NCBI GenBank assembly: GCA_902805755.1 | Contig: CADCUA010000230.1 | Span: 1 to 9,225, forward strand | Length of the DNA: 9,225 bases | Direction: 5' to 3' | Source: an uncultured Lysobacter sp. | GTDB lineage: Bacteria; Pseudomonadota; Gammaproteobacteria; Xanthomonadales; Xanthomonadaceae | Part shown: positions 1 to 7,027 of the stretch, in pieces | How the letters are laid out: every line of letters begins with the position of its first letter | How positions within the stretch are numbered: the stretch's first letter is position 1 | The notes under the pieces: generated by a model | Told to the model about the DNA's origin: nothing | Database searches by the model: none | Seen by the model: only the letters and a program-made list of their open reading frames with translations | Program-made: the position numbers and the translations under genes

Positions 1-535
1 ATGCATGGCCGGCCGCACCGCGGAAACGCATCAGCGCGGAACTGATGCCGCGGTGCGCCAGGACGGCCTCGCATTGCGTCGGCTCGGCAATGATTGCTTC
101 GCTGAAGCCGTGGTCGCTGGCGAGGAATGCCGGGATGCAGCGCGCATCGTTCGCTTCCTCATCGGTGCTGAAGAGGAACGCCGCATCACCGCCGGTCACC
201 GCGGCAGCGGCAAGCAACCCGGCGGCGGCGCCCTTGATGTCGCAGGCGCCCAAGCCGATTGCGCGATCGCCCTGCACGCGAAGCGTGTGCGGGTCGGCCG
301 TCCAGGCGGGCGACGACGGCACCGTGTCCAGATGCACGTTGAATACGCGTCGTGGCGTGCCGCGTACCGCCAGCAGCGCCACGGCGCCGGCGCCGTGGTC
401 GGTCACCTCGCAACGAAAGCCCGGCAGATGCGTGCGTAGATAATCGAAGATGCCGCCGCTGTCGATCAGGCGTGGCGGATTGCGCGTGTCGAAGCCGACC
501 AGCGCCTCGAGGTGCTGCAGAACGGTGGGTAGCAT
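1..535 (-). CDS. argE: Acetylornithine/N-acetylcitrulline deacetylase, M20 family, C-terminal part cut by window edge
   Basis: Zinc-dependent M20 amidohydrolase of arginine synthesis. In organisms using an acetylornithine transcarbamylase this enzyme is known to deacetylate N-acetylcitrulline to citrulline, and the neighbouring argF' implies that substrate here. The 178 visible residues begin MLPTVLQHLEALVGFDTRNP. Visible M20 motifs: NVHLDTVP (H68 and D70), GACDIKG (bridging D99), STDEE (E126/E127, catalytic base and metal ligand), AEPTQ (E151), and the start of the dimerisation-domain GHA motif (H177). The ATG lies 30 nt after the argG stop, with a good ribosome binding site (GAGGAA at 542-547, 6 nt spacing), so it is the third gene of the operon. 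The metal ligands expected in this part of the protein are intact. The C-terminal catalytic half lies outside the window. Deacetylase family is secure; the exact substrate is inferred from context. Confidence 0.9.
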   Translation of the reverse strand, partial: MLPTVLQHLEALVGFDTRNPPRLIDSGGIFDYLRTHLPGFRCEVTDHGAGAVALLAVRGTPRRVFNVHLDTVPSSPAWTADPHTLRVQGDRAIGLGACDIKGAAAGLLAAAAVTGGDAAFLFSTDEEANDARCIPAFLASDHGFSEAIIAEPTQCEAVLAHRGISSALMRFRGAAGHA

Positions 536-565
536 TGGCGTTTCCTCGTGGACCCGTCGTCGCGC

Positions 566-1804
566 TCAGCCGCGGGAGCCGCTGCGGTTGACCTCGGCCC
601 AGAGCGTGGAGCTCATGCCGAACAGCTTGATGAAGCCCTCGGCCTCCTCCACGCCCCAGTCGGCGGCCTGCGCATAGGTCGCGCCCTTCGCGTTGAGGAT
701 GTGCGGCGACTGCACGGCCACGGCATCGACGCGGCCACCGCTCGTTTCCAACACGACCTCGCCATTGACTGTTGACTGGCTGGACACGAGAAACGCCTCG
801 AGATCGGTCTTCAGCGGATCGTGGAAGAAACCCTCGTACACCAGCTCCACCCACTTGCGCGCCACCTCGGGCTTGAAGCGGTTCTGCTGCTTGCTGAGCA
901 CGGCTTCCTCAAGCGCGCGATGGGCGGTAAGCAGCGCAACCAGGCCCGGCGCCTCGAACACAATGCGTCCCTTCAGGCCGATCGTGGTGTCGCCGGTGTA
1001 CATCCCGCGGCCCACGCCGTATTTCGCGAACTGCGTGTTGAGTCGCGCGAGCAGTTCATGGCCGGCCACGCGCTCGCCATCGAGTGAAACGGCCTCGCCA
1101 TTCTCGAAGCCCACGCGCACCTGCAGCGGTTGCGCCGGCCACTCGGCGCGCGGCGCGCACCAGCCGCGTGCACCTTCGCCCGGCGCCTGCCAGCGGTCGA
1201 TCTCGCCGCCCGACATGGTCAGACCGAGGAGGTTCTCGTTGATCGTGTATGCCTTCTGCTTCGCACGCACGCCGAAGCCGCGTTCCTCGAGATAGCGCTG
1301 CTCGTACGCGCGCACCTCGGTGTGCTCCTTCTGGATTTCGCGGATCGGCGCGACGATGCGGTATTCGCCCAGCGACTTCACCGCGAGGTCGAAGCGCACC
1401 TGGTCGTTGCCCATGCCGGTGCAGCCGTGCGCGATCGCGTTCGTCCCAAGCTCCGCGCAACGCTGCAGCGCCGCGTCAACGATGAGGTAGCGGTCCGACA
1501 CCAGCAGCGGGTACTGGCCCTGGTAGCCCTCGCCCGCCCACACGAACGGCTTGACGAAGCCGCTCCAGATCGCCGGGCCGCCATCGACAGTGACATGTGA
1601 CGCGACGCCAAGCTCCGCCGCGCGTTGCTCGATGAACATGCGTTCCTCGGCATCCACACCACCGGTGTCGGCGAACACGGTGTGCACGTTCCAGCCGCGT
1701 TCTTTCAGGTAGGGAACGCAGAAGCTGGTGTCGAGGCCACCGGAGAACGCGAGGACGATGTCCTTCGACTGCGTGGTGGCGGAATGGGTGGCGATGTCGG
1801 TCAT
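566..1804 (-). CDS. argG: Argininosuccinate synthase
   Basis: Cytoplasmic ATP-dependent ligase joining citrulline and aspartate to argininosuccinate, the penultimate step of arginine synthesis. 412 residues, close to the family's usual 400-450. The N-type ATP pyrophosphatase P-loop AFSGGLDTS is at residues 19-27, preceded by a short polar extension ([15 protein letters not shown]). The second hallmark, [14 protein letters not shown], is at 126-139 with Met in place of the usual Lys at 131. The segment [12 protein letters not shown] (98-109) replaces the common YPL...RPLI signature, so this belongs to a divergent branch, which I recall as characteristic of xanthomonads. It is the middle gene of argF'-argG-argE', 38 nt after argF' and 30 nt before argE'. 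The Shine-Dalgarno is poor, so translation may be coupled to or re-initiated from argF'. Start chosen as the only ATG ahead of the P-loop at a sensible distance. Confidence 0.95.
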   Translation of the reverse strand: MTDIATHSATTQSKDIVLAFSGGLDTSFCVPYLKERGWNVHTVFADTGGVDAEERMFIEQRAAELGVASHVTVDGGPAIWSGFVKPFVWAGEGYQGQYPLLVSDRYLIVDAALQRCAELGTNAIAHGCTGMGNDQVRFDLAVKSLGEYRIVAPIREIQKEHTEVRAYEQRYLEERGFGVRAKQKAYTINENLLGLTMSGGEIDRWQAPGEGARGWCAPRAEWPAQPLQVRVGFENGEAVSLDGERVAGHELLARLNTQFAKYGVGRGMYTGDTTIGLKGRIVFEAPGLVALLTAHRALEEAVLSKQQNRFKPEVARKWVELVYEGFFHDPLKTDLEAFLVSSQSTVNGEVVLETSGGRVDAVAVQSPHILNAKGATYAQAADWGVEEAEGFIKLFGMSSTLWAEVNRSGSRG

Positions 1805-1842
1805 GTCGGGTCCGGTACGGATCGGGATGTGGAGTCGCGGCG

Positions 1843-2865
1843 TCAGCGCTGCGGCGCGTGGCGGATGAGTTCGGCCATCACGGCCTTCTGCACGTGCAGG
1901 CGGTTTTCGGCCTCGTTGATCGCGATGCAGCGCGGCGAATCCATCACCGCATCGGTGGCCTTGACGTTGCGACGCAGCGGCAGGCAGTGGCTGAAGATGC
2001 CGTCGTTCGTGAGCGCCATCTTGCGCTCGTCGACAATGAAGTGCCTGAAGGTGTCGCGCATCGGCTTTTCGGCGTCCCAGTTGCCGAAGTACGGCAACGC
2101 GCCCCAGCTCTTCGCGTACACCACGTCCGCGCCCGCGTACGCGCTGTCGATATCGTGGCTGACCTGCAGCGAGCCGCCGCTTTCGGCGACGTTGTCTTCC
2201 GCCCAGCCCATGTAACGCTCATCCAGCACGTACTCGGGCGTCGGGCAGAGCAGCGTCACGTCCATGCCCATGCGCGTGGCGATCGTCAGCGCGGAATTCG
2301 CGACCGCGGTGTTCAGCGCCTTCGGGTGGTAAGTCCACGTGAGCACGAATTTCTTACCGCGCAGGTCGCGCGTGCCGAAGTGCTCCTGGAGCGCGAGGAC
2401 GTGGGCGAGCTCCTGGCAGGGATGCGTGATCGTTTCCATGTTGATCACCGGCACCGGCGAGTACTTCGCGAATCCCTGCAGCACGCGATCCTGCCGATCG
2501 GCGGTCCAGTCGACGAACTTTGGAAACGCGCGCACGCCGATGAGGTCCACGTAACGGCCCAGCACCTGCGCGACTTCGGCGATGTGCTCTTCGGTCTCGC
2601 CATCCATCACCGTGCCCAGGTCGAACTCGATCGGCCACGCGTCCTTGCCCGGCTGCAGCACGACGGCATGCCCGCCGAGCTGGAATGCGCCGATCTCGAA
2701 ACTGGTGCGCGTGCGCAGCGACGGGTTGAAGAACACCAGCGCGATCGAGCGGCCCTTCAGTGCATCGCCCAGGCGTTCGCGCTTGAAGCGGGCGGCCTGT
2801 TCGAGCACGGCGTCGAGGTCGGCGCGCGACCAGTCCTGGGTATTGAGGAAGTGGCGGGTCGTCAT
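1843..2865 (-). CDS. argF': N-acetylornithine carbamoyltransferase (AOTCase)
   Basis: Transfers the carbamoyl group of carbamoyl phosphate to N-acetyl-L-ornithine, giving N-acetylcitrulline; it replaces ordinary ornithine transcarbamylase in xanthomonads. 340 residues from [12 protein letters not shown]. Carbamoyl-phosphate-binding residues are in SLRTRTS (49-55) and HPCQ (148-151). W77 (DAWPIEF) and E92 (TEEHIAEV) match the acetylornithine-specificity residues known from the Xanthomonas campestris enzyme. HCLPLRRN (293-300) is followed by K302, which is the carboxylated lysine in that enzyme. First gene of the operon. The frame stays open upstream to a GTG at 2967, but that extension would start inside the loop of an intrinsic terminator and has no family counterpart, so the ATG at 2865 is chosen; its Shine-Dalgarno is weak. 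An attenuator-like leader lies upstream. Confidence 0.96.
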   Translation of the reverse strand: MTTRHFLNTQDWSRADLDAVLEQAARFKRERLGDALKGRSIALVFFNPSLRTRTSFEIGAFQLGGHAVVLQPGKDAWPIEFDLGTVMDGETEEHIAEVAQVLGRYVDLIGVRAFPKFVDWTADRQDRVLQGFAKYSPVPVINMETITHPCQELAHVLALQEHFGTRDLRGKKFVLTWTYHPKALNTAVANSALTIATRMGMDVTLLCPTPEYVLDERYMGWAEDNVAESGGSLQVSHDIDSAYAGADVVYAKSWGALPYFGNWDAEKPMRDTFRHFIVDERKMALTNDGIFSHCLPLRRNVKATDAVMDSPRCIAINEAENRLHVQKAVMAELIRHAPQR

Positions 2866-2902
2866 TGCGGGATGTCCGGAAGGGATGGCTTTCTTTGGAA
2901 AT

Positions 2903-2920
2903 CCGCACATGGATGTGCGG
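2903..2920. promoter_or_regulatory. Perfect inverted repeat between the leader terminator and argF'
   Basis: CCGCACAT-GG-ATGTGCGG: 8-bp arms with a 2-nt centre, 37 nt before the argF' ATG and downstream of the leader terminator. It has no T run, so it is not a terminator. It could be a repressor operator or an mRNA hairpin in the argF' 5' region. It does not resemble the AT-rich ARG box of ArgR. The repeat is certain; the function is unknown. Confidence 0.45.
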
Positions 2921-2952
2921 GCTGTTGCGGAAGGAAACGAACGACTGAAAAC

Positions 2953-2982
2953 AAAAAAGCCCAGCACGGTGGCTGGGCTTTT
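2953..2982 (-). terminator. Intrinsic terminator in the argF' leader
   Basis: Read on the minus strand, AAAAGCCCAGC, loop CACCGT, GCTGGGCTTTT, continuing to TTTTTTGTTTT: a GC-rich 7-bp core extended by A:T pairs, followed by a T tract. It is textbook rho-independent in the direction of argF' and lies about 90 nt before its start codon. The A run on the other side gives some symmetry, so it could act on the plus strand too, but no plus-strand gene ends here. Its position, after a short reading frame and before the operon, suggests an attenuator rather than a simple end-of-gene terminator. Confidence 0.88.
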
Positions 2983-3045
2983 CGTGTTGCACCTCGTGGT
3001 GCACGAATGGCGTGAACGCCGTTACCCAGCTGTGAGCGGGAACGG
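2953..3045 (-). promoter_or_regulatory. Candidate arginine attenuator (alternative hairpins) ahead of argF'
   Basis: On the minus-strand RNA, region 1 (CCGUUCCCGCU, 3045-3035) pairs with region 2 (AGCUGGGUAACGG, 3031-3019) in an 11-bp stem with two single bulged bases and a 3-nt loop. Region 2 also contains GCUGGG (3030-3025), which can pair instead with CCCAGC, the 5' arm of the terminator at 2972-2977. A small hairpin TGCACC/GGTGCA (2988-3003) lies between them. Region 1 directly follows an R-A-R-R stretch of a short reading frame whose stop codon falls inside region 2. This is the layout of ribosome-mediated attenuation: stalling at Arg codons would cover region 1, free region 2 to break the terminator, and let argF'-argG-argE' be transcribed. 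The pairings are seen directly; the mechanism is inference. Confidence 0.45.
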
Positions 3046-3123
3046 TCGACGCGCGCGCGAGGTCATGCCTGCCGCCATGTAGGCGGAAGTCAGGATGTCG
3101 GCGTCGGCGTAAAGGGGGTTCAT
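3022..3123 (-). CDS. Putative 33-residue leader peptide with an Arg run
   Basis: Short reading frame starting MNPLYADADILTSAY and ending TSRARRPFPLTAG. Arg codons (CGC, CGT, CGA) occupy positions 23, 25 and 26, and the stop TAA lies in the hairpin arm that competes with the terminator. Internal ATGs at residues 16 and 20 would give 18- or 14-residue versions. None of the three starts has a convincing Shine-Dalgarno; if the weak promoter just upstream is real, the ATG at 3123 would be nearly leaderless. Three Arg in four codons is easy to obtain by chance in CG-rich DNA, so the argument rests on placement rather than composition. Confidence 0.33.
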   Translation of the reverse strand: MNPLYADADILTSAYMAAGMTSRARRPFPLTAG

Positions 3124-3133
3124 GAGGGCGCGG

Positions 3134-3162
3134 ATACTGGCATGGCAGCGCCATGCCCGCAA
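3134..3162 (-). promoter_or_regulatory. Possible arg-leader promoter with a palindrome filling its spacer
   Basis: On the minus strand TTGCGG (3162-3157) and CAGTAT (3139-3134) are 17 nt apart, each a poor match (about 3/6) to the -35 and -10 consensus. The spacer is occupied by a perfect palindrome, GGCATGGC-agc-GCCATGCC on the plus strand (3139-3157), which would be an apt place for a repressor. The alternative is that the palindrome is the 3'-end hairpin of the gene ending at 3168, 10 nt away, though no T run follows. The palindrome is certain; the promoter is tentative. Confidence 0.3.
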
Positions 3163-3167
3163 GCGCG

Positions 3168-3614
3168 TCAGCGCGTTTGCGGGCCGCCCGGCATCGGCAT
3201 GATCGAAACCCGGATGCGCAGGCGGTTGCCCGGATCCTCAGGCAGGCGCGAGCGGTACTTGCCACCGCGATAGGTGTAATCGACGTCGTAGGCGATCGGC
3301 CGGTGGAATTCCTGCACCACGGGCACCTGCCGGCAGCGGCTCACCTGCTCCGATTCCGATGGATCCCGCCGCAATGCATCCTTCACCGCCCCCACGACAC
3401 GCGACAGCTTCGAGTTGTCGTCCACGACGGACGGGTCGCACCTGCGCTCGGTGCGCGTGGCCGTCAGTGTCTGGTACACCGGCGTCACCCTGAGCACCTG
3501 CGCATACGCATAGCGCACGTTCTCGGCTTGGATCACCGTCGCCTGCCCTGCATACCCCGGGCCCGCCAGGAAGGCGGCGAGCAGGAGCGGAACAAGCACC
3601 AGCGGACGCTTCAT
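3168..3614 (-). CDS. Exported protein related to the glycine-zipper/17-kDa surface antigen family, zipper absent
   Basis: 148 residues from MKRPLVLVPLL. A Sec signal peptide is clear: K2/R3, hydrophobic core 4-18, likely cleavage after GYA (22). The mature part opens with RYAYAQVLRVTPVYQ (34-48) and ends with IAYDVDYTYRGGKY (107-120) and SRLPEDPGNRLRIRV (122-136). These two blocks are typical, in my recollection, of xanthomonad envelope proteins with a glycine-zipper 2TM domain. In those proteins a Gly-rich zipper separates the blocks; here there is only a polar linker (about 62-93) with a Cys at either side (C59, C94) that could form a disulfide. The frame could start 15 codons earlier, but that would bury the signal peptide. 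GGAG lies 12 nt upstream of the chosen ATG, a rather long spacing. Probably periplasmic or envelope-associated; specific role unknown. Divergent from cysS. Confidence 0.78.
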   Translation of the reverse strand: MKRPLVLVPLLLAAFLAGPGYAGQATVIQAENVRYAYAQVLRVTPVYQTLTATRTERRCDPSVVDDNSKLSRVVGAVKDALRRDPSESEQVSRCRQVPVVQEFHRPIAYDVDYTYRGGKYRSRLPEDPGNRLRIRVSIMPMPGGPQTR

Positions 3615-3683
3615 CAAAGCGGGCGACTCCAAGTCAGGTTGCTGAAGTGTATGCGCCACGGCCCCTTCCGGGCTGAATCCGCC

Positions 3684-3712
3684 CTGTCGTCACCCGGCGC
3701 GGCCGCTAGAAT
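3684..3712 (+). promoter_or_regulatory. Likely cysS promoter
   Basis: TAGAAT at 3707-3712 is a good -10 (5/6) within GCTAGAATGCCGC. A weak -35, CTGTCG (3684-3689), lies 17 nt upstream. The start point would fall near 3719, giving a leader of under 20 nt for cysS, consistent with the absence of a clear Shine-Dalgarno. The -10 is convincing; the -35 is not. Confidence 0.5.
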
Positions 3713-3736
3713 GCCGCGATTCATCGTGCGAATCCC

Positions 3737-5104
3737 ATGAGCCTCCAACTCTTCAACAGCTTCACGCGCCGCGTCGAGCCATTCGCGCCGCTCGACCCCG
3801 CCCGCCCGACGATGTACGTGTGCGGGCCGACGGTCTACAACTACGTGCACATCGGCAATGCGCGTGGTCCGGTGGTCTTCGGCGTGCTGGCGCAGCTGCT
3901 GCGGCGGCGTTACGGCGCGCTTGTCTACGCGCGCAATATCACCGACGTCGACGACAAGATCAACGCGGCCGCGCGCGAACAGGGCGTGCCGATCTCCACG
4001 ATCACCGACCGTTTCGCCGCCGCCTATCGAGATGACATGGCGGCGCTCGGCGTCGACCCGGTGGACATCGAACCCGAGGCGACCGCGCACATCCCGCAGA
4101 TCGTCGCGATGATCGAGCGTCTCATCGCAAGCGGCCATGCGTATGAGGCCGAAAGCCACGTGCTGTTCGCCGTCGCAAGCTTCGACGGCTACGGCAAGCT
4201 GTCGCGCCGCGACGCGGACGACATGCTGGCGGGCGCGCGCGTCGATGTCGCGCCGTACAAGCGCGACGCGGGGGACTTCGTGCTGTGGAAGCCGTCCACG
4301 GACGACCTGCCGGGCTGGGAGTCGCCCTGGGGCCGCGGTCGACCGGGCTGGCACATCGAGTGCTCGGCGATGGCCGCCGCCCACCTCGGCGAAACGATCG
4401 ACATCCACGCCGGCGGCGTCGACCTGCAGTTTCCGCATCACGAGAACGAGATCGCGCAGAGCGAGTGCGCGCATGGTGGCAAGCCGTTCGCGCGCTGGTG
4501 GCTGCACAACGGCATGCTGAACTTCGGCGGCGCGAAGATGAGCAAGTCGCTGGGCAATATCGAGAAAGTCCACGACCTCGTCCGCGCCCATCCGCCGGAA
4601 GCACTGCGCTATGCACTGCTGTCCGCGCATTACCGCCAGCCGCTGGACTGGTCGGACACATTGGTTGACCAGAGCATCCGCACGCTGGACCGGCTGTACG
4701 GCACGCTGCGCGACCTTGCGGACGTGGAAGCCGCCGCGACGATTCCGGCGTCGGTCGAGGCCATGCTCGATGACGACCTGAATACCCCGCAGGTGCTGGC
4801 GGAGATTGCCCGGATCGCGGGCGAAGCGCGCAAGGCCGCCTCGGCGGATGAGCGCTCGCGGCTGAAGAGCGAATTGCTGGGCGCAGGTGCCGCGTTGGGC
4901 CTGTTGCAGCAGGGGCATGCGCAGTGGTTCGCGCGCGGCGTGGACGACAGCGACGATGCGCGTATCCAGGCGCTTGTGGACGAGCGTAACGCCGCGAAGA
5001 AATCGCGTGACTTCACCCGCGCGGACGAGATACGGCAGCAGCTCGCGGCCGAAGGCGTGATGCTGGAAGACACGCCGCAGGGCGTACGCTGGCGCCGCGC
5101 CTAG
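3737..5104 (+). CDS. cysS: Cysteine--tRNA ligase
   Basis: Class I aminoacyl-tRNA synthetase charging tRNA-Cys in the cytoplasm. 455 residues, against 461 for E. coli CysRS. The HIGH-type motif is HIGNA (38-42) following [12 protein letters not shown]; the KMSKS loop is [11 protein letters not shown] (264-274). The four zinc ligands that discriminate cysteine are all present at the family positions: C29, C209 (HIECS), H234 and E238 (PHHENE). The C-terminal helical anticodon-binding region is complete, ending in [14 protein letters not shown]. The ATG at 3737 is chosen because [12 protein letters not shown] matches the usual N-terminus. Monocistronic or first gene of a cysS-sufE-MFS group: sufE follows after 90 nt with a weak hairpin between, so read-through is possible. 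A very long open frame on the opposite strand is a GC-composition shadow. Confidence 0.97.
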   Translation: MSLQLFNSFTRRVEPFAPLDPARPTMYVCGPTVYNYVHIGNARGPVVFGVLAQLLRRRYGALVYARNITDVDDKINAAAREQGVPISTITDRFAAAYRDDMAALGVDPVDIEPEATAHIPQIVAMIERLIASGHAYEAESHVLFAVASFDGYGKLSRRDADDMLAGARVDVAPYKRDAGDFVLWKPSTDDLPGWESPWGRGRPGWHIECSAMAAAHLGETIDIHAGGVDLQFPHHENEIAQSECAHGGKPFARWWLHNGMLNFGGAKMSKSLGNIEKVHDLVRAHPPEALRYALLSAHYRQPLDWSDTLVDQSIRTLDRLYGTLRDLADVEAAATIPASVEAMLDDDLNTPQVLAEIARIAGEARKAASADERSRLKSELLGAGAALGLLQQGHAQWFARGVDDSDDARIQALVDERNAAKKSRDFTRADEIRQQLAAEGVMLEDTPQGVRWRRA

Positions 5105-5113
5105 CGCGTTACA

Positions 5114-5133
5114 TCGCGTTTCGAACAACGCGA
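5114..5133 (+). other. Hairpin in the cysS-sufE gap
   Basis: TCGCGTT-tcgaac-AACGCGA: 7-bp stem, 6-nt loop, 10 nt after the cysS stop. No T run follows, so it is not a canonical intrinsic terminator; it may stabilise the mRNA 3' end or be incidental. A second symmetric element, CCCGGGACCCGGG, follows at 5139-5151. Confidence 0.4.
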
Positions 5134-5194
5134 GTCATCCCGGGACCCGGGCCGCCACGTCGGCCGCGGGATCGTCGAGAAACAGGAATCTGCA

Positions 5195-5632
5195 GTGACG
5201 TCCTCCCCGTTCCCGCTTGAAGCCACCCCCGCCGAGGCGCAGGCCGCGATCCGCGACGAGTTCGCGTTCTTCAGCGACTGGTCCGAGCGCTACCAGTACC
5301 TGATCGACCTCGGGCGCAAGCTGCCGGCGTTTCCCGAAGACTTGAAGACCGAGGAGCACCGCCTCAGCGGCTGCCAGTCGATGGTGTGGATCGTGCCGGC
5401 CGGTGATGCCTCGCGCCTCGACTTCAGCGCGATCAGCGACTCGGCGATCGTGTCGGGGCTGATCTATCTCGCGCTGCGCGTGTATTCCGGGCGCAGCGCG
5501 CAGGAAATCAGCGCGACCGAGGCAACGTTCGTCGAAGACATCGGCCTCGCACGGCATCTCTCGCCGACGCGCAGCAACGGCCTGTCCGCGCTGCTCGCTT
5601 TCATCCGCGAGCACGCACGCCGCCAGCTTTGA
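5195..5632 (+). CDS. sufE: SufE-family cysteine desulfurase activator (sulfur acceptor)
   Basis: Accepts persulfide sulfur from a SufS/CsdA-type cysteine desulfurase and passes it to the Fe-S scaffold; cytoplasmic. 145 residues, normal for SufE. The active-site cysteine is C60 in HRLSGCQSMVW, the loop typical of the family, preceded by RYQYLIDLGRKLP (32-44) and followed by the ISDSAIVSGLIYLAL helix. Start is GTG at 5195, supported by AGGAA at 5184-5188 with 6 nt spacing. No partner desulfurase gene is in the window. It lies downstream of cysS, a loose cysteine theme, and its stop overlaps the start of the MFS gene. It could equally be called csdE; sequence alone does not separate the two. Confidence 0.93.
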   Translation: MTSSPFPLEATPAEAQAAIRDEFAFFSDWSERYQYLIDLGRKLPAFPEDLKTEEHRLSGCQSMVWIVPAGDASRLDFSAISDSAIVSGLIYLALRVYSGRSAQEISATEATFVEDIGLARHLSPTRSNGLSALLAFIREHARRQL

Positions 5633-6879
5633 GCGCCGATTCGCCGGGCGCGCTCGCGCTGCTGCGAAACCGCGGCTTCGTCGGGCTGCTGACCTATCGC
5701 CTGCTGGGGATGCTGTCGTACCAGATCGTCGCGGTCACGGTCGGCTGGCACATCTATGAGCTCACGCGCGACCCGCTTTCGCTGGGCCTGATCGGCCTGG
5801 CGGAAGTGCTCCCCTATATGGGGTGTGCACTGTTCGCAGGTTACGCCGTCGACCATCTACCCCGACGCCGCGTCGGCATGTGCGCCTGCCTCGGCCTGTT
5901 GTTGACCACGCTGCTGCTCGCCGGCGTTGCCTCGGGCATCGTGCCCGGCGGCCCCGCCGGCAGCACGACGCTCACGATCTACATCGCGATCGCGCTCAAC
6001 GGCGTTGTGCGTGCGTTTCTTGGGCCGGTGTACATGTCGCTGTTCGCGCGGGTGCTGCCGCGTGAGCAGTACGCGCGCGGCGCCGGCGTCGGCAGTGTGG
6101 TGATGCAGACGGGTCTCGTGCTCGGGCCCGCGATCGGCGGCGTGATCATCGGGCTCAGCGGCAAGACCACGGCGTACCTCGTCGCGGCCGGTTTCGCGCT
6201 GGCCGCAGCCGTCGCGGTGATCAGCCTCAGGGTCGTCGAGCCGCCCGCACCGGCCGAGCGCGCGCCGGTATTTCGCAGCATCGGCGAAGGGCTGCGGTTC
6301 GTGTTCAACAACCAGGTCGTGCTCGGCGCGCAGGCGCTGGACATGTTCTCGGTGCTGTTCGGCGGCGCCGTCGCGCTGCTGCCAGCGTTCATCAGTGAGG
6401 TCCTGCATGCGGGCCCCGAAGCGCTCGGCATCCTGCGCGCGGCGCCGGCCGCGGGTGCGGTGCTGGTGGGCCTTTGGCTTGCGCGTCGCCCGCCGCGCCG
6501 GCATGCGGGCCGGCTGCTGCTGGCCGCCGTCGCGGGTTTCGGCATCTGCATCATCGGCTTTGCCCTGTCGCAGCACTTCTGGCTGTCGGCGGGCATGCTC
6601 ATGCTGTCGGGGATGTGCGACGGCGTATCCGTCGTGCTGCGATCGACCATCCTGCAGCTGTCGACGCCGGACCACATGCGCGGGCGCGTCGCATCGATCA
6701 ACGGCATTTTCATCGGCTCGTCCAACGAGCTCGGCGCGTTCGAATCAGGCGTCGCCGCGCGACTGCTGGGCCTGGTGCCGTCGGTGGTGTTTGGCGGCTG
6801 CATGACGCTGGCAGTGGTGGGCGCAACGGCGAAACTTGCGCCTCGGCTGCGGCGGCTTGATCTGGGCGATCTGCACTAG
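5629..6879 (+). CDS. Major facilitator superfamily transporter, MFS_3/EntS-like exporter
   Basis: Inner-membrane secondary transporter of 416 residues with about 12 hydrophobic segments (roughly 17-40, 52-73, 83-104, 114-137, 156-176, 182-200, 228-254, 267-285, 296-313, 318-338, 350-368, 375-400). The loop 2-3 motif is FAGYAVDHLPRRR (69-81), a variant of the MFS motif A. The C-terminal block MRGRVASINGIFIGSSNELG (350-369) and FESGVAARLLGLVPSVVFGG are typical of the MFS_3 branch that includes the enterobactin exporter EntS; the substrate here is unknown. The only frame-consistent start ahead of TM1 is TTG at 5629, overlapping the sufE stop as TTGA with no Shine-Dalgarno, so translation is probably coupled to sufE. 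No siderophore genes are nearby. Confidence 0.88.
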   Translation: MSADSPGALALLRNRGFVGLLTYRLLGMLSYQIVAVTVGWHIYELTRDPLSLGLIGLAEVLPYMGCALFAGYAVDHLPRRRVGMCACLGLLLTTLLLAGVASGIVPGGPAGSTTLTIYIAIALNGVVRAFLGPVYMSLFARVLPREQYARGAGVGSVVMQTGLVLGPAIGGVIIGLSGKTTAYLVAAGFALAAAVAVISLRVVEPPAPAERAPVFRSIGEGLRFVFNNQVVLGAQALDMFSVLFGGAVALLPAFISEVLHAGPEALGILRAAPAAGAVLVGLWLARRPPRRHAGRLLLAAVAGFGICIIGFALSQHFWLSAGMLMLSGMCDGVSVVLRSTILQLSTPDHMRGRVASINGIFIGSSNELGAFESGVAARLLGLVPSVVFGGCMTLAVVGATAKLAPRLRRLDLGDLH

Positions 6880-6972
6880 CGCATCCGACAGGTCGCGGTG
6901 CGACTGGACCGTCGCGCAGGCACGTCTTGCGCGCTCCTCAAACGCTGCGAGCGCATCCATCGCGCTGGAATG

Positions 6973-6998
6973 CAAAGGCCCCGCTTAAAGCGGGGCCT
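6973..6998 (-). terminator. dksA intrinsic terminator
   Basis: Minus strand AGGCCCCGC-TTTAA-GCGGGGCCT followed by TTGC: a perfect 9-bp GC stem with a 5-nt loop, 29 nt after the dksA stop. The T tract is short, but the plus side has no T run at all, so the direction is assigned to dksA. It may also act as a barrier for transcripts leaving the convergent MFS gene. The rest of 6880-7027 shows nothing else. Confidence 0.78.
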
Positions 6999-7027
6999 CC
7001 GGTCACGCAACGGCTCGACCGATGCGA

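Noticed and set aside
2866..2967. 34-codon N-terminal extension of argF' from GTG at 2967
   Set aside because: The GTG lies in the loop of an intrinsic terminator. The extension has no family counterpart, and [12 protein letters not shown] is the normal N-terminus.
1858..3015. 385-codon plus-strand open frame over argF'
   Set aside because: It is antisense to a fully conserved AOTCase, and the composition is a mirror of the coding strand.
2354..3265. 303-codon minus-strand frame spanning the arg leader
   Set aside because: It is out of frame with argF' and runs through the terminator and the end of the neighbouring gene. It has no recognisable domain.
3614..5128. 504-codon open frame antisense to cysS
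   Set aside because: cysS is unambiguous on the plus strand with all catalytic motifs. The antisense product is Arg/Ala/Val-rich with no domain, typical of GC-rich codon shadowing.
5857..6803. Long minus-strand open frames over the MFS gene
   Set aside because: Low-complexity Arg/Ala/Gln-rich products with no motifs, opposite a clear 12-TM transporter.
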